Shown here piece after piece: positions 26,841 to 36,247 of a stretch of 64,000 bases of DNA (the first letter of the stretch is position 1; the number at the start of each line of letters is the position of its first letter). Source of the stretch: Burkholderia ubonensis subsp. mesacidophila. GTDB taxonomy: Bacteria; Pseudomonadota; Gammaproteobacteria; Burkholderiales; Burkholderiaceae. A program made the position numbers and the translations under genes. The stretch covers positions 248,001 through 312,000 of the forward strand of contig NZ_CP020739.1 in NCBI RefSeq assembly GCF_002097715.1. The letters run 5' to 3'. The notes below the pieces were generated by a model. The model worked only from the letters and a program-made list of their open reading frames with translations, had not been told where the DNA came from and made no database searches.

Positions 26841-26979
26841 TTTTTTCCCCCTTCCCGTTCAATAACGTGTGGGGCGTCGCGCTTCGCTCTTGAAACGCCC
26901 TTGCCTATACTTTCGTTCAGGTCGAGTACGTCCGGCACTCCCATTTGGGAGGGAAATTGCCCTCGGAGCGGTGGCAAAC

Positions 26980-28125
26980 ATGACGCGCGTCGAAACAATC
27001 CATCAAGCGATCCGGCATGTCTATGAAGCGGCGCTTGCACCCGACGGCTGGTCACACGCAGGTATCGCCGTCACCGAGGCGACCGGGGCGCACAAGGCCA
27101 TTTTCCTGGGGGTTTCGGCGGCGCCGGTACCCTGGTCGGCAATCACGACCGGCTTTGATGCCGAGTACGCGCGGCGCATGCAACGGAAATTCGAAACGCG
27201 GCCACCGAACTGGGTCAAGGCGATCCCGGTCGGGACGCCGCTGCGCCAGACTTCGTTTGTCTCGGATGGGGTATTTCGGCGATCGGATTTCTATTGCGAC
27301 GCAGTGCGGCCGACCGGCGGATTTTATGGAATGCTCGCGCCGCTTGTTTCCGATCGACGCGTTTATTTTGTGGTGGGGCGCGATCTCGGCGTGGCCGATT
27401 TCAGCGACGACGATGTCGAGGCCGCCCGGTTGATCGTGCCGCATCTGACGACGGCGCTGCAGGTACAGAGTCGTCTCGCTGCAGCGGATCTCAGGACAAA
27501 AGAGGCATACGAAGTCATTTCGCGCCTGGAGTTCGGCGTGATCCTCCTCGACGCGAGGATGCGCCCGATTTTCGCCAATGGCCGCGCCGAAGCACTGGCG
27601 CGCTGCGGCGGCGGGCTTTTGCTCAATCGCAACGAAGTGTCCGCGGCGTCGCCCGCCGACGCCAGGCGCCTGCGCGACGCGATTGCAACGGCGGTCGGGT
27701 TGAATGCCGGCGGCCGAGATGCCAGTGAAGCCGTCGCGCGACCTTGGGCGCCGCTGAAATGCCATGTGTGTCGCGCTCCGCCACGTCTTCCACTGGTCGT
27801 TCGTGTGGTGCCGGTCTCTGCGTCGGACGTACCGAACGGAATAAGTACGGCCACACGGGTCATTCTGTTCGTGATGGAACCGGCCAAGCCGACGGAGATC
27901 GATCCGGGCTTCCTCGTCGCGGCTTTCGACCTCACACGGCGCGAGGCGACGCTCGCGGCGCTGCTCGCGCGCGGTCCGGACCTCGCCGAGGCGGCGTCGC
28001 AATTAGGCATAGGCCTGGGTACCGCGCGCGGTTATCTCAAGCAGATCCTCGCGAAGACGGACACGCATCGGCAGGCGGAACTTGTATCGCTGCTGCTTCG
28101 CGAGGGCATGCCGATCGTGCGTTGA
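26980..28125 (+). CDS. LuxR-type HTH transcriptional regulator with sensory N-terminus
   Basis: Regulator of 381 residues. The C-terminal 60 residues form a LuxR-like helix-turn-helix (FDLTRREATLAALLARGPDLAEAA, then GTARGYLKQILAKTDTHRQAELV). The N-terminal part lacks the acyl-homoserine-lactone signature and has a PAS-like segment (EFGVILLDARMRPIFANGRAEAL). The ATG at 26980 is preferred, with GGAG about ten bases upstream. It is divergent from the lectin gene (139-base shared promoter) and is its most likely regulator. Confidence 0.85.
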   Translation: MTRVETIHQAIRHVYEAALAPDGWSHAGIAVTEATGAHKAIFLGVSAAPVPWSAITTGFDAEYARRMQRKFETRPPNWVKAIPVGTPLRQTSFVSDGVFRRSDFYCDAVRPTGGFYGMLAPLVSDRRVYFVVGRDLGVADFSDDDVEAARLIVPHLTTALQVQSRLAAADLRTKEAYEVISRLEFGVILLDARMRPIFANGRAEALARCGGGLLLNRNEVSAASPADARRLRDAIATAVGLNAGGRDASEAVARPWAPLKCHVCRAPPRLPLVVRVVPVSASDVPNGISTATRVILFVMEPAKPTEIDPGFLVAAFDLTRREATLAALLARGPDLAEAASQLGIGLGTARGYLKQILAKTDTHRQAELVSLLLREGMPIVR

Positions 28126-28173
28126 GCGGGCGATGCAGCGTCCGGGTGCGGAGGCAGAACATCCGTACGGCGG

Positions 28174-28599
28174 TCAGCCGCCAAGCTGCTTCTTCAAGAA
28201 AATCCGCGAATGCCCGACAGGATAGTCCGGCAATTCAGCGAAGCAGACGTACCCGAGCCTTTCGTAAAACGGCCGTGCCTGAAATTCATGCGTATCGAGC
28301 CATGCGCCATGGCAACCGCGCGCGATGGCCTCCTGCTCGGCCAGCTGCATGAGACGGGTGCCAACGCCCTGACCGCGCGCGCTGTCAGGCACGACGAGCA
28401 GCTGGGTGAACAGCCATCCATAGCCCGTGGCCCCCCACAGTCCGCCGACAACCTTGTCTTCCGCATCGGTCAGCACGACAACTAGCGGGCGATGGTGACT
28501 CGGGCCGGCCTGGCTTTCGTTGAACCGGACCAGCGGTTCGACGATTTGCTTGCGAATGTCTTCGTCTGCGTGGTCCGTCAGTGTGTATGTGTAGGTCAT
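28174..28599 (-). CDS. GNAT N-acetyltransferase
   Basis: Protein of 141 residues with the acetyl-CoA-binding motif VVPDSARGQGVGTRLMQLAE and the C-terminal FYERLGYVCFAEL typical of GNAT enzymes. The substrate is unknown. The start MTYTYTLTDHAD is preferred over longer forms. It converges with the lectin regulator, 48 bases apart. Confidence 0.87.
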   Translation of the reverse strand: MTYTYTLTDHADEDIRKQIVEPLVRFNESQAGPSHHRPLVVVLTDAEDKVVGGLWGATGYGWLFTQLLVVPDSARGQGVGTRLMQLAEQEAIARGCHGAWLDTHEFQARPFYERLGYVCFAELPDYPVGHSRIFLKKQLGG

Positions 28600-29453
28600 C
28601 GAGGGCACTGGATGATGAATGTGAATCGTTGTCGTGCAACATCCCGGGTAAGACATCGCATCATAAATCACCCATCTCTGCGCGCACCCGCTCGCGCGGC
28701 GCGAACATCTCAAGCAACGCATCGCCGATGAAGGTCGGCAACGACACCGTCACCGTCACCACCCGCACGCCGAAGGGAAGACGCAGGAGCAGTGCGCGAT
28801 GGGCGCCCATCGAACCCGAATGCGGGCCGCTTATTCTCCGGGTCGAATCGGAAGATTTACTCCGATATTTTTACCGCGTCGCTAATTGGGTTGCTTCACT
28901 AAATAACCCTGTTTGAAACGGGTTGTCAGCGTTCATGTCTTGACAAAATGCGGATAATTCGCACCCGGTTGGGTATTTTTTTGATTCCAGCAATAATCTC
29001 TGGGATTATTGGTGTGCGTCCGGGGAAATTCGCGTTTATAGACCACGCTGCCGCTGCTGGTATGCATCCGGGGCATGCGAATTCTGCAAAAATGTAATTT
29101 GAACCACCCGGGGTATTCGCTTTCAATACGAAAACCCTTTTTTGAAGGCAAAAACCAAAACAGTTCTCGTCGTTCTTTTAAAAATAATTCGTAAAACGTG
29201 ACGGAACATCACCGGATCGCCGATCACGGGATGACAGCTTGTCCGATTCCGCCGCGTCGAAGCGAAATCTTGTCGTCGTTGTAAATCGAGCAGTCTCACC
29301 ATCGAATCAAAGTCCCCGGCGTGCTTTTCTCGATCGTGGCCGGACGGTGACCCGTCCGGGAGCGCGCACGTCGGCCGAGCCGCGGCGTCCGTTCGACGCG
29401 CCGGCTCCGCGCATGACGCGCCGGCACAACCGGAGACGCGATCAGGAGCCAAG
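28600..29453. other. 854-base gene-poor, partly AT-rich region before the LuxR gene
   Basis: No convincing gene is seen on either strand. The part from 28850 to 29200 drops to much lower G+C and contains a CAATAATC/GATTATTG inverted repeat (28991-29011). It probably holds the promoter of the LuxR gene and looks like foreign or H-NS-bound DNA. It marks the left border of the biosynthetic cluster. Confidence 0.5.
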
Positions 29454-30167
29454 ATGACAAACTGGGTTGAAGAGCTGTTGGCCGGGCTGGAACAGGCCAG
29501 TTCCGAACGGGAGATCTACGGCTGGATCGAGCACGCGGCGTGCAGTCTCGGCTACGAGTACTGCGCGTACTGCCTGCGCATGCCGTGGCCGGTGTCGCGG
29601 CCGAAGATCTATATGCTCAACAACTATCCGGAGGCGTGGCAGAAGCGCTATCAGGAGGCGCGCTACGTCGACGTCGATCCCACCGTGAAGCACACGCGCC
29701 GCTCCCAGGCGCCGATCGTCTGGAGCGACGCATGCTTCGCCGACACGCCGGAGCTCTGGTGCGAGGCGCAGGCGCACGGGCTGCGGCACGGCTGGACGCA
29801 GTCGGCGTTCGACAGTTGCGGCGTATCCGGCATGCTGACGCTCGCGCGTTCCAAGGGGCCGATCACGCCGGCGGAGCTCGAGCAGAACGAGTTCAAGATG
29901 CGCTGGCTCGTCAGCACCGCGCATCTGGCGATGACCGGCATGCTGATGCCGAAGCTCGCGCCCGACACCGAGCGCGGCCTCACCGATCGCGAGGTCGAAG
30001 TCCTCAAATGGGCGGCGGACGGCAAGACGTCGAGCGAGATCTCGACGATCCTGGTGATCTCCGTCGATACCGTCAACTTCCACGTCAAGAACGCGGTGAC
30101 GAAGCTCAAGACCGCGAACAAGACCTCCGCCGTCGTGCGCGCGACGATGCTCGGGCTGCTGAGCTGA
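29454..30167 (+). CDS. LuxR-family quorum-sensing receptor without a LuxI partner
   Basis: Receptor of 237 residues. The autoinducer-binding domain keeps the conserved residues Trp62, Tyr66, Asp75, Pro76 and Trp90 (YPEAW, DVDP, PIVW). The DNA-binding helix-turn-helix is at about 175-235 (LTDREVEVLKWAADGKTSSE, then TVNFHVKNAVTKL). It should respond to an N-acyl-homoserine lactone made elsewhere, since no luxI-type gene is in the window. It sits just before the biosynthetic operon in the same orientation, separated by a hairpin and a lux-box-like dyad, and is the prime candidate activator. The ATG is preceded by AGGAGCCAAG. Confidence 0.93.
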   Translation: MTNWVEELLAGLEQASSEREIYGWIEHAACSLGYEYCAYCLRMPWPVSRPKIYMLNNYPEAWQKRYQEARYVDVDPTVKHTRRSQAPIVWSDACFADTPELWCEAQAHGLRHGWTQSAFDSCGVSGMLTLARSKGPITPAELEQNEFKMRWLVSTAHLAMTGMLMPKLAPDTERGLTDREVEVLKWAADGKTSSEISTILVISVDTVNFHVKNAVTKLKTANKTSAVVRATMLGLLS

Positions 30168-30238
30168 ACCGCCGCGCGTTCCTTCCCCGCTGACCCTGCC
30201 GAGGCCGCGCATGCGCCGACGTCGTGCACGCGCGGCCG

Positions 30239-30276
30239 CATCGCATGCGCGCGCGGTTCGAGCGTCGCATGCGATG
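30239..30276. terminator. Long hairpin between the LuxR gene and the biosynthetic operon
   Basis: Perfect 11-base inverted repeat CATCGCATGCG (30239-30249) and CGCATGCGATG (30266-30276) with a 16-base loop. It has no T-run, so it is at best a weak or factor-dependent terminator for the LuxR gene. It lies 14 bases before the dyad at 30290. Confidence 0.4.
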
Positions 30277-30289
30277 CGCAAACGGTTGT

Positions 30290-30309
30290 AGCTCCTAACT
30301 TTGGTAGTT
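30290..30309. promoter_or_regulatory. Lux-box-like dyad upstream of the biosynthetic operon
   Basis: AGCTCCTAACTTTGGTAGTT is an imperfect 20-base dyad. Its right half, with the following G, shares the 12-base run CTTTGGTAGTTG with the perfect dyad at 54351-54370 in front of the ABC operon. It lies about 190 bases before the first cluster gene in a 334-base gap. Binding by the adjacent LuxR protein is an inference. Confidence 0.5.
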
Positions 30310-30501
30310 GTCGCGCCGCACGTCGCGCGCTGAAATCTCACTCCAGCGAATGGTCACGTGTGATTGCTGAAACGGCCGCACGAGTCGGTCGTTCGCCTCG
30401 CTTCATCCCGTCGAAACGACACATCCCGGCACGCGTGCCCTCCGGCTGGTCCGGTGCGCGCGTCATTTGATCGAGTTTCCTTGCCTGAAGAGAGGTTGAC
30501 G

Positions 30502-32370
30502 ATGGACCCCAGAGCACACATGCCGACGCAGGACCGCGGATCGCACAGCCTGTACGGGTTCGACATGACCGAGTACCTGCGCGGCGGCTCGCATGCGGGC
30601 CGGCCGGCCGGCGACGTCGCGCGGCAAGCGGTCACGCACGGCGGCATCTATCCGATCGAGCAGGCGCGCCTGGCGCTCGGCGCCTACGAACGCGCCGCGC
30701 TCGACGTGCTGCAGCGCCATCGTGAACTGCTCGTCGACGCGGATGCGACGGCCGCTGCCGGCGGCGCGACGCTCGCGCTCTACGTGAATTCGCTCGGACG
30801 CCTGCACATCCGGCCGGCAGCGGCGCCGAAGGTCGCCTACGAGGCGAACGACAGCTGGGTCGATCTCGGCACGGTGACCGTCAACGCCGACGTGCTCGCG
30901 GAGATCGACGCGGGCGTCGCCGCGTGGCGCGCGATCGAGCGCCGCAGCTTCGCCGAGGTGCGCGTCGCGATGGATCGCGTGCATGCGGAAGGAAACATGC
31001 CGCGCGTGCTCGAGGAAGTCATCGATCACGTCGAGCACGTCGAATCGGTGTGCTTTTATGTCGGCGACCGCTTCTTCGCGCTGATCGACCGCTACACGAA
31101 CCTGATCGACAGCAAGGGCGGCAAGGGCCATCTGCCCGGGCTGCGCGACCAGCCGTACCCGGCCTGGAGCGACGACGACGTGCTGATCGTCGCGGCGCTG
31201 CACGCGCTGTTCCTGTCGGGCCGCTCGGTGCGCTTCGAGGAATTCAACGGCGCGCTGCTGAGCGCGCAGGACGTCGTCGGCCGGCTCAACCGGCTCGCGG
31301 CCGCCTATACGGCCGCCGGGTGCGAAGTCGCGGTGCCGCACGAGCTCGATCTGTTCGAGCGCGCGCAGAAGATCCGCGAGCAGACGCTGTGCGCGATCGG
31401 CAAGCCATGGCTGCGCTACCGGTGGATCTACGGGCTCAACTTCCAGAAGACCGAACGGATCCTGCACTCGAGCGCATCGACCGAGGCGCACGACCAGTGG
31501 TATCGCGAGTTCGGCGACGATTTCCGCCAGTTCGTGTCGCCGCACGGCGAATTCTCGCCGCCCGAATACGTCGCGATGGCGCTGCTCGCGAACGCCGCGA
31601 TCGCCCGCGACGTCGCGGGCGTGCGCTGCGACGCCGGCAGCACGGCCGTCACGAGCTGGATCGAATACCTGATCGAGAAGACCGTCGCATCGGCGGTGCT
31701 CGCGACCGGCTCGGACTACGGGATGTCGAGCTCGCTGCGCGACATCGGCCAGCTCGTCGCGTACGACGAGACGACGCTGCTCGATACGGTCCACGCGCTC
31801 ACGCCGGCGAGCTTCTTCACCGCCTACGTGTCGCACCGGACGATCGAGCGCTTCGGCGAACCGGAGAGCGCGATGATCGCGAGCTCGGTGCAAAAGCGCA
31901 TGCAGTTCAACCGCTGGCACTTCATCCCGGGCAACTTCGACCGGCCGCTGATCCGCGCGTCGCGCCACTGGTACTACCCGCCGCTCGTGCCCGACATCTC
32001 GTCGCATTCGGACATGCACCGCGCCGCGCACAACCGGGCGCGCGTGAAGTATTCGATCCGCGTGCCGGGCCCGGACATGTCGCGCCCGCCGCTGAACATC
32101 GCGGGCCAGCGCTATCGCGGCTTCTACGACGTGCGCGTCGTGCGCGCGGAGGGCGACGAATACTCGACCGAGGACATGCTGCGCGTGCGCCGCCGCACGC
32201 TGTGGCTCGAAGCGCTGTACACCGCGCTCGTCAACTACCTGATGACGCCGGACGCGCGCCGGCTCGTCGTCAACGGATTCGACGCGGGCACCTATCTCGA
32301 CCTCGCGGGCGACGTATTGCCGAACGCGGCTGACGCACTGCGCGCGACGGCCACGGAGGGCGCACTGTGA
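30502..32370 (+). CDS. Unrecognised 622-residue protein, first gene of the cluster
   Basis: Large, apparently soluble protein without signal peptide or obvious membrane span. I do not recognise the family. It is rich in aromatic and charged residues, with blocks such as CFYVGDRFFALIDRYTNLID, FNRWHFIPGNFDRPLIRASR and HWYYPPLVPDISSHSDMHRAAHNRA, where clustered His and Asp could bind metal. The ATG at 30502 is chosen because GAGAGG precedes it. Its stop overlaps the GTG of the acyl ligase gene by four bases, so it is co-translated with the pathway and probably acts early in it, or as a scaffold. Confidence 0.8.
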   Translation: MDPRAHMPTQDRGSHSLYGFDMTEYLRGGSHAGRPAGDVARQAVTHGGIYPIEQARLALGAYERAALDVLQRHRELLVDADATAAAGGATLALYVNSLGRLHIRPAAAPKVAYEANDSWVDLGTVTVNADVLAEIDAGVAAWRAIERRSFAEVRVAMDRVHAEGNMPRVLEEVIDHVEHVESVCFYVGDRFFALIDRYTNLIDSKGGKGHLPGLRDQPYPAWSDDDVLIVAALHALFLSGRSVRFEEFNGALLSAQDVVGRLNRLAAAYTAAGCEVAVPHELDLFERAQKIREQTLCAIGKPWLRYRWIYGLNFQKTERILHSSASTEAHDQWYREFGDDFRQFVSPHGEFSPPEYVAMALLANAAIARDVAGVRCDAGSTAVTSWIEYLIEKTVASAVLATGSDYGMSSSLRDIGQLVAYDETTLLDTVHALTPASFFTAYVSHRTIERFGEPESAMIASSVQKRMQFNRWHFIPGNFDRPLIRASRHWYYPPLVPDISSHSDMHRAAHNRARVKYSIRVPGPDMSRPPLNIAGQRYRGFYDVRVVRAEGDEYSTEDMLRVRRRTLWLEALYTALVNYLMTPDARRLVVNGFDAGTYLDLAGDVLPNAADALRATATEGAL

Positions 32371-33923
32371 CGGCGTCCCCGGCAAGCGTCGTCAATACCG
32401 TCGCCGCAAACGGCGGCAAGCGCGCGACGCATCGCGTCACGTTCTTCCAGCAGGGCGGGCGCATCGTGCTCACGCATGCGCAGCTCGACGCGCAGGCGGC
32501 GCGGCTCGCACATGCGTTGCGCGCAGGAGGCCTCGCGCCCGGCGCGCGCATCGGGATCGTCGCGCGCAACGGGCTCGCGTGGGTGCTGCTCGATCTCGCC
32601 GCGCTGAAGGCGGGGATCGTGACGGCCGGCTTCGAGTTCGGCAAGTTCCGCCCCGACCAGGCGCTCGTCGACAAGTACGCGCTCGACGCCGTCTATGCGG
32701 ACGGCGCCACGTCGTTCGATCCGGCGCGCGACCTGCGCGCGCTCGTCGATGCGCATGTGTGCACCTGCGGAGACGGGCGCGACGTCGATCCGGTCGCGCC
32801 ACGGTTCGATTCCGCCACGTATGCGCGCAACGACGTCACGACGATCAAGTTCACGTCCGGCAGCTCCGGCGAGCCGAAGGGGCTCGCGGCGCGCGCGGGC
32901 AGCATCGACGCGTCGCTCGCGGCGGTCCAGCGGCTCTACGCGCACGGTGACGGCGACGACGTGCTGGTGTTCCTGCCGCTGTCGCTGCTGCAGCAGCGCT
33001 ACTGGATCTATTCGGCGCTGACCTTCGGGCACGACGCGACCGTCGCGCCGTTCGAGTTCGCGCTCGAGGCGACCCGCGAGCAGCCGCCGACGGTCGTGAT
33101 GGGCGTGCCGGGCTTCTACGACGGCGTGAAGAAGCGCATCGAGCGCACCACGCCGCCGGACGACGTTGGCCTCGACGCGCGCCGGCGGCGCATCGACGCG
33201 CTGCTCGGCCCGCGCATCCGCTACCTGTGGACGGGCTCCGCGCCGGCGAACCCGGAGACGCTGCGCTTCTTCGAGGAAGCGGGCGTGCCGATCTTCGAAG
33301 GCTACGGGATGAACGAGACGTGCATCGTGACCAAGAACCATCCGGGCGCGGCGCGCACCGGCAGCGTCGGCCGGCTGATCCCGGGCAAGCGCGCGCGCAT
33401 CGACGACGACGGCGTGCTGATCGTCGGCGCGGACGAGCCGGTCAACACCCGATACCTGTACAGCGAGCCCGGTGCGAGCGAGCGGATCTTCCTGCCGACG
33501 GGCGAGGTGCGCACCGGCGATCTCGCGCGCATCGACGACGACGGCTACCTGTACATCCTCGGCCGCGCGGACGACCTGATCGTGCTCGCGAACGGCAAGA
33601 ACGTGCATACGCGCAAGCTGGAGGAGCAGGTCAAGGCGCACGTCGGCGTCGAGGAATGCGTGCTGTACGGCGCGGGCCAGCCGTACCTCGTCGCGGTGAT
33701 CTCGCCGCAGGACGCGCACGCCGACCATGCGGCGATCCACGCGCATCTCGCGGACCTCAACACGACGCTCGTGCCCCATGAACGGATCGTGAAGGCATTC
33801 ATCGCGCCGCAGCCGTTCGGCGGCGAGACGCGCTTCGTCACGTCGCAGTTCAAGCCGAAGCGCAAGGAAATCTTCGGCGCATTCAAGAACGAAATCGATC
33901 GACTTTATGGAGGGCAAGCGTGA
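32367..33923 (+). CDS. Acyl-CoA synthetase / acyl-ACP ligase (AMP-forming)
   Basis: Adenylate-forming ligase of 518 residues. Motifs are TSGSSGEPKG (phosphate loop), YGMNET, RTGDLARIDDDGYLYILGRADD, and a C-terminal FKPKRKEIFGAF with the expected Lys, as in long-chain fatty acid ligases. It probably activates the starter or fatty acid and loads it on the carrier protein encoded immediately downstream, with which it shares a GTGA overlap. The chain specificity cannot be told from the sequence. Confidence 0.9.
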   Translation: MTASPASVVNTVAANGGKRATHRVTFFQQGGRIVLTHAQLDAQAARLAHALRAGGLAPGARIGIVARNGLAWVLLDLAALKAGIVTAGFEFGKFRPDQALVDKYALDAVYADGATSFDPARDLRALVDAHVCTCGDGRDVDPVAPRFDSATYARNDVTTIKFTSGSSGEPKGLAARAGSIDASLAAVQRLYAHGDGDDVLVFLPLSLLQQRYWIYSALTFGHDATVAPFEFALEATREQPPTVVMGVPGFYDGVKKRIERTTPPDDVGLDARRRRIDALLGPRIRYLWTGSAPANPETLRFFEEAGVPIFEGYGMNETCIVTKNHPGAARTGSVGRLIPGKRARIDDDGVLIVGADEPVNTRYLYSEPGASERIFLPTGEVRTGDLARIDDDGYLYILGRADDLIVLANGKNVHTRKLEEQVKAHVGVEECVLYGAGQPYLVAVISPQDAHADHAAIHAHLADLNTTLVPHERIVKAFIAPQPFGGETRFVTSQFKPKRKEIFGAFKNEIDRLYGGQA

Positions 33924-34177
33924 GCGACATCGAATCCATCGTGCGGCATCACCTGTGCGAAGTAGCAGGGCGGCCCGCGTCCGACGCGGCGGCGCTGCCG
34001 CTCGACGACGACCTGACGTTCGACTACGGCCTTGCGTCGCTCGAACTGATCGTGCTGCTGAGCGGCGTGTGCGAAGCCGCGCGCGTGCCGCTCACGGAAT
34101 TCGGCGAGGACGATCTCGCGAAGCTGCGCACCGGCCGCGACATCGTCAACCTGCTGGCCACCAAAGTACACGCATAA
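33920..34177 (+). CDS. Acyl carrier protein (first of three)
   Basis: Carrier of 85 residues. The phosphopantetheine Ser is in FDYGLASLELIVLL, where the common DSL is replaced by ASL. The GTG start overlaps the stop of the ligase gene, consistent with direct loading by that enzyme. The other carriers in the cluster are at 37745 and 45771. Confidence 0.88.
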   Translation: MSDIESIVRHHLCEVAGRPASDAAALPLDDDLTFDYGLASLELIVLLSGVCEAARVPLTEFGEDDLAKLRTGRDIVNLLATKVHA

Positions 34178-34187
34178 AGGAATCCCG

Positions 34188-34775
34188 ATGAGCTGGAACA
34201 TCCCGAACATCCTGAACGCGACGCTCGAGAACGACGTTGTGACGCTGCGCCGCATCGGCGTCGACGACAAGGCAGGCTTCGCGCAGATCGCCTACGACCC
34301 GGACAGCTGGACCTACATGGTGTCGGTCGTGCAGGACGAGCCGAGCCTCGTCGCGTTCCTCGAACGCGCGATCGCGGATTCGCTCGCGGGCACGCGGATC
34401 GTGTTCGCGATCATCGACAAGGCGAGCGGCCGCTTCGCGGGCACGACCGCGTTCGGCAACCTCGCGCCGGCCGACCGCAGGATCGAGATCGGCTGGTCGT
34501 GGCTTGGCGCGCCGTATCGTGGCAACGGCGTGAACCGTGCGGCGAAAGGGCTGCTGCTCGACTACGCGTTCGGCGAGCTGGGTTGCGAGCGCGTCGAGTT
34601 CAAGACCGACGTGCTCAACGCGCGGGCGCGCGCGGGCCTGAAGGCGATCGGCGCGACCGAGGAAGGCGTGATGCGCAGCTTCAATTTCATGCCGAGCGGC
34701 CGCCGTCGCGACGCGATCTACTACAGCATCCTGAAGGCGGAGTGGCCCGATGTCCGTGCGACCCGTTTTCGTTGA
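34188..34775 (+). CDS. GNAT acyltransferase of the cluster
   Basis: Protein of 195 residues of the RimJ/RimL-like GNAT type, with VTLRRIGVDDKAGF near the start and the acyl-CoA site WLGAPYRGNGVNRAAKGLLLDY. It could N-acylate an amino group of the product or of an intermediate, or provide self-protection. It ends 26 bases inside the following gene. Confidence 0.85.
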   Translation: MSWNIPNILNATLENDVVTLRRIGVDDKAGFAQIAYDPDSWTYMVSVVQDEPSLVAFLERAIADSLAGTRIVFAIIDKASGRFAGTTAFGNLAPADRRIEIGWSWLGAPYRGNGVNRAAKGLLLDYAFGELGCERVEFKTDVLNARARAGLKAIGATEEGVMRSFNFMPSGRRRDAIYYSILKAEWPDVRATRFR

Positions 34776-35850
34776 GCCGGCGGTGGGCGCACCGCACGAC
34801 GCGCCGTTCGCGATCGACGCCGACGTCGACCCGGCGCGCCGCGTGCGGCTCGCGGGCAGCCGCCGCGAGATCGGCCGCCAGCACGGCGCCGCGTTGCGCG
34901 ACGCGATCGGGCAGTTCCTGACCGATCGCATCGCACGGCTCGCGCCGCTCGTCACGGCCGCGCGGCTGCGCGAGCTGGCGCCGCTCATCGCGAGCCACGC
35001 GCGGGTGATCGAGCGCGCGTTGCCCGATCTCGCGGAGGAGGTGCACGGGCTCGCGGAAGGCGCGGGCATCACGCTAGAAGATGCGTACCTGCTGCAACTG
35101 CGCCGTGAGTTGACGGGCTTCCAGCGGATTCCCGCGCGCGGCGACTGCACGACCTTCGCGCGCCATGCAAACGGGCAGGCGGTGGTCGCGCAGACCATCG
35201 ACCTGAACGGCGACATGGCGGGCGAGCTGAGCGTGCTGGAGATCGCGCCCGATTCGGGCGGCGCACACGTCGCGCTCGTCAGCTTCACCGGGTTGCTCGG
35301 CTATCTGGGGATCAACGGCCACGGCGTCGCGATCGGCCTGAACCTCGTGCTCGGCGGCGAATGGCGGCCCGGCGTTCCCGGCTACATGACGATCCGCCAT
35401 CTGCTCGACTCCTGCGCGAGCGTCGACGAATGCGTCGACACGCTGCGCCGGCTGCCGCGCGCGAGCTCGCGCGCGCTGACGATCGCCGACGCGCAGCGCG
35501 TCGTGACGGTCGAGTACCTGCCCGACGACCTCGTCGTGATCGAAGGCGCCGCGCACGCGCACACGAACCACTTCCTGCATCCGGACTTCGCGGCCGGCGA
35601 CGCGCTGAATCCGTTCGCACGCACGTCGTCGCTGCGCCGGCTGGACGCCTGCCGCGCCGGGCTCGCGCGCCTGCCGGACGACGCGGATGCGGCCGCCTGC
35701 CTCGCATTGCTCGGCGAGCCGCCGATCGAGGTCGCGTCGAACGGCGACGTGCTGCGCGAGTGCACGGTCGCGTCCGTCGCGATGTTTCCCGCGCGGCGCG
35801 CGCTGCACGTGCGCGGCCGGCCGGGAGCGCAGCCCGCGCCGCCGTACTGA
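34750..35850 (+). CDS. C45-type autoproteolytic acyltransferase/hydrolase
   Basis: Protein of 366 residues resembling isopenicillin-N acyltransferase and related Ntn-hydrolases. The predicted self-cleavage site is Gly131-Asp132|Cys133 in RGDCTTFA, which would free Cys133 as the nucleophile. Upstream blocks GRQHGAALRDAI and LAEEVHGLAEGAGITLEDAYLLQ fit the family. It may transfer an acyl chain from a carrier thioester to an amine, or hydrolyse an amide. It overlaps the GNAT gene by 26 bases. Confidence 0.85.
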   Translation: MSVRPVFVEPAVGAPHDAPFAIDADVDPARRVRLAGSRREIGRQHGAALRDAIGQFLTDRIARLAPLVTAARLRELAPLIASHARVIERALPDLAEEVHGLAEGAGITLEDAYLLQLRRELTGFQRIPARGDCTTFARHANGQAVVAQTIDLNGDMAGELSVLEIAPDSGGAHVALVSFTGLLGYLGINGHGVAIGLNLVLGGEWRPGVPGYMTIRHLLDSCASVDECVDTLRRLPRASSRALTIADAQRVVTVEYLPDDLVVIEGAAHAHTNHFLHPDFAAGDALNPFARTSSLRRLDACRAGLARLPDDADAAACLALLGEPPIEVASNGDVLRECTVASVAMFPARRALHVRGRPGAQPAPPY

Positions 35851-35895
35851 TGACTTGAACCGACTACTGATTCCCGTCCCCACCGGAGAACCGCG

Positions 35896-36231
35896 ATGAC
35901 CTACGTCGTCACCGAGAACTGCATCAACTGCAAGCACACCGATTGCGTCGAAGTGTGCCCTGTCGACTGTTTCCACGAGGGCGAGAATTTTCTCGTCATC
36001 GATCCGGACGAATGCATCGACTGCGGCGTCTGCGAGCCGGAATGCCCGGTGAGCGCGATCCGCCAGGACGTCGCGCTCACCACGGACCAGTTGCTGTACG
36101 CGAGCCTGAACCACGAGCTCGCGCAGAGCTGGCCGACCATCACGATCCGCAAGCCGGCGCTGCCCGACGCGGCGCAGTGGAAGGACGTCGAGGGCAAGCT
36201 CGAGCAACTGAAGCGCGACGCGCTCGCGTAA
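35896..36231 (+). CDS. 7Fe/8Fe ferredoxin (FdxA type)
   Basis: Ferredoxin of 111 residues. Cys9, Cys12, Cys17 and Cys21 form the first cluster site, and C40xxC43xxC46xxxC50P a classical [4Fe-4S] site. The long C-terminal tail is typical of FdxA. In this cluster it could deliver electrons to one or both diiron oxygenases encoded at 41136 and 41888. Confidence 0.92.
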   Translation: MTYVVTENCINCKHTDCVEVCPVDCFHEGENFLVIDPDECIDCGVCEPECPVSAIRQDVALTTDQLLYASLNHELAQSWPTITIRKPALPDAAQWKDVEGKLEQLKRDALA

Positions 36232-36247
36232 GCAACAAGGATTCTTT

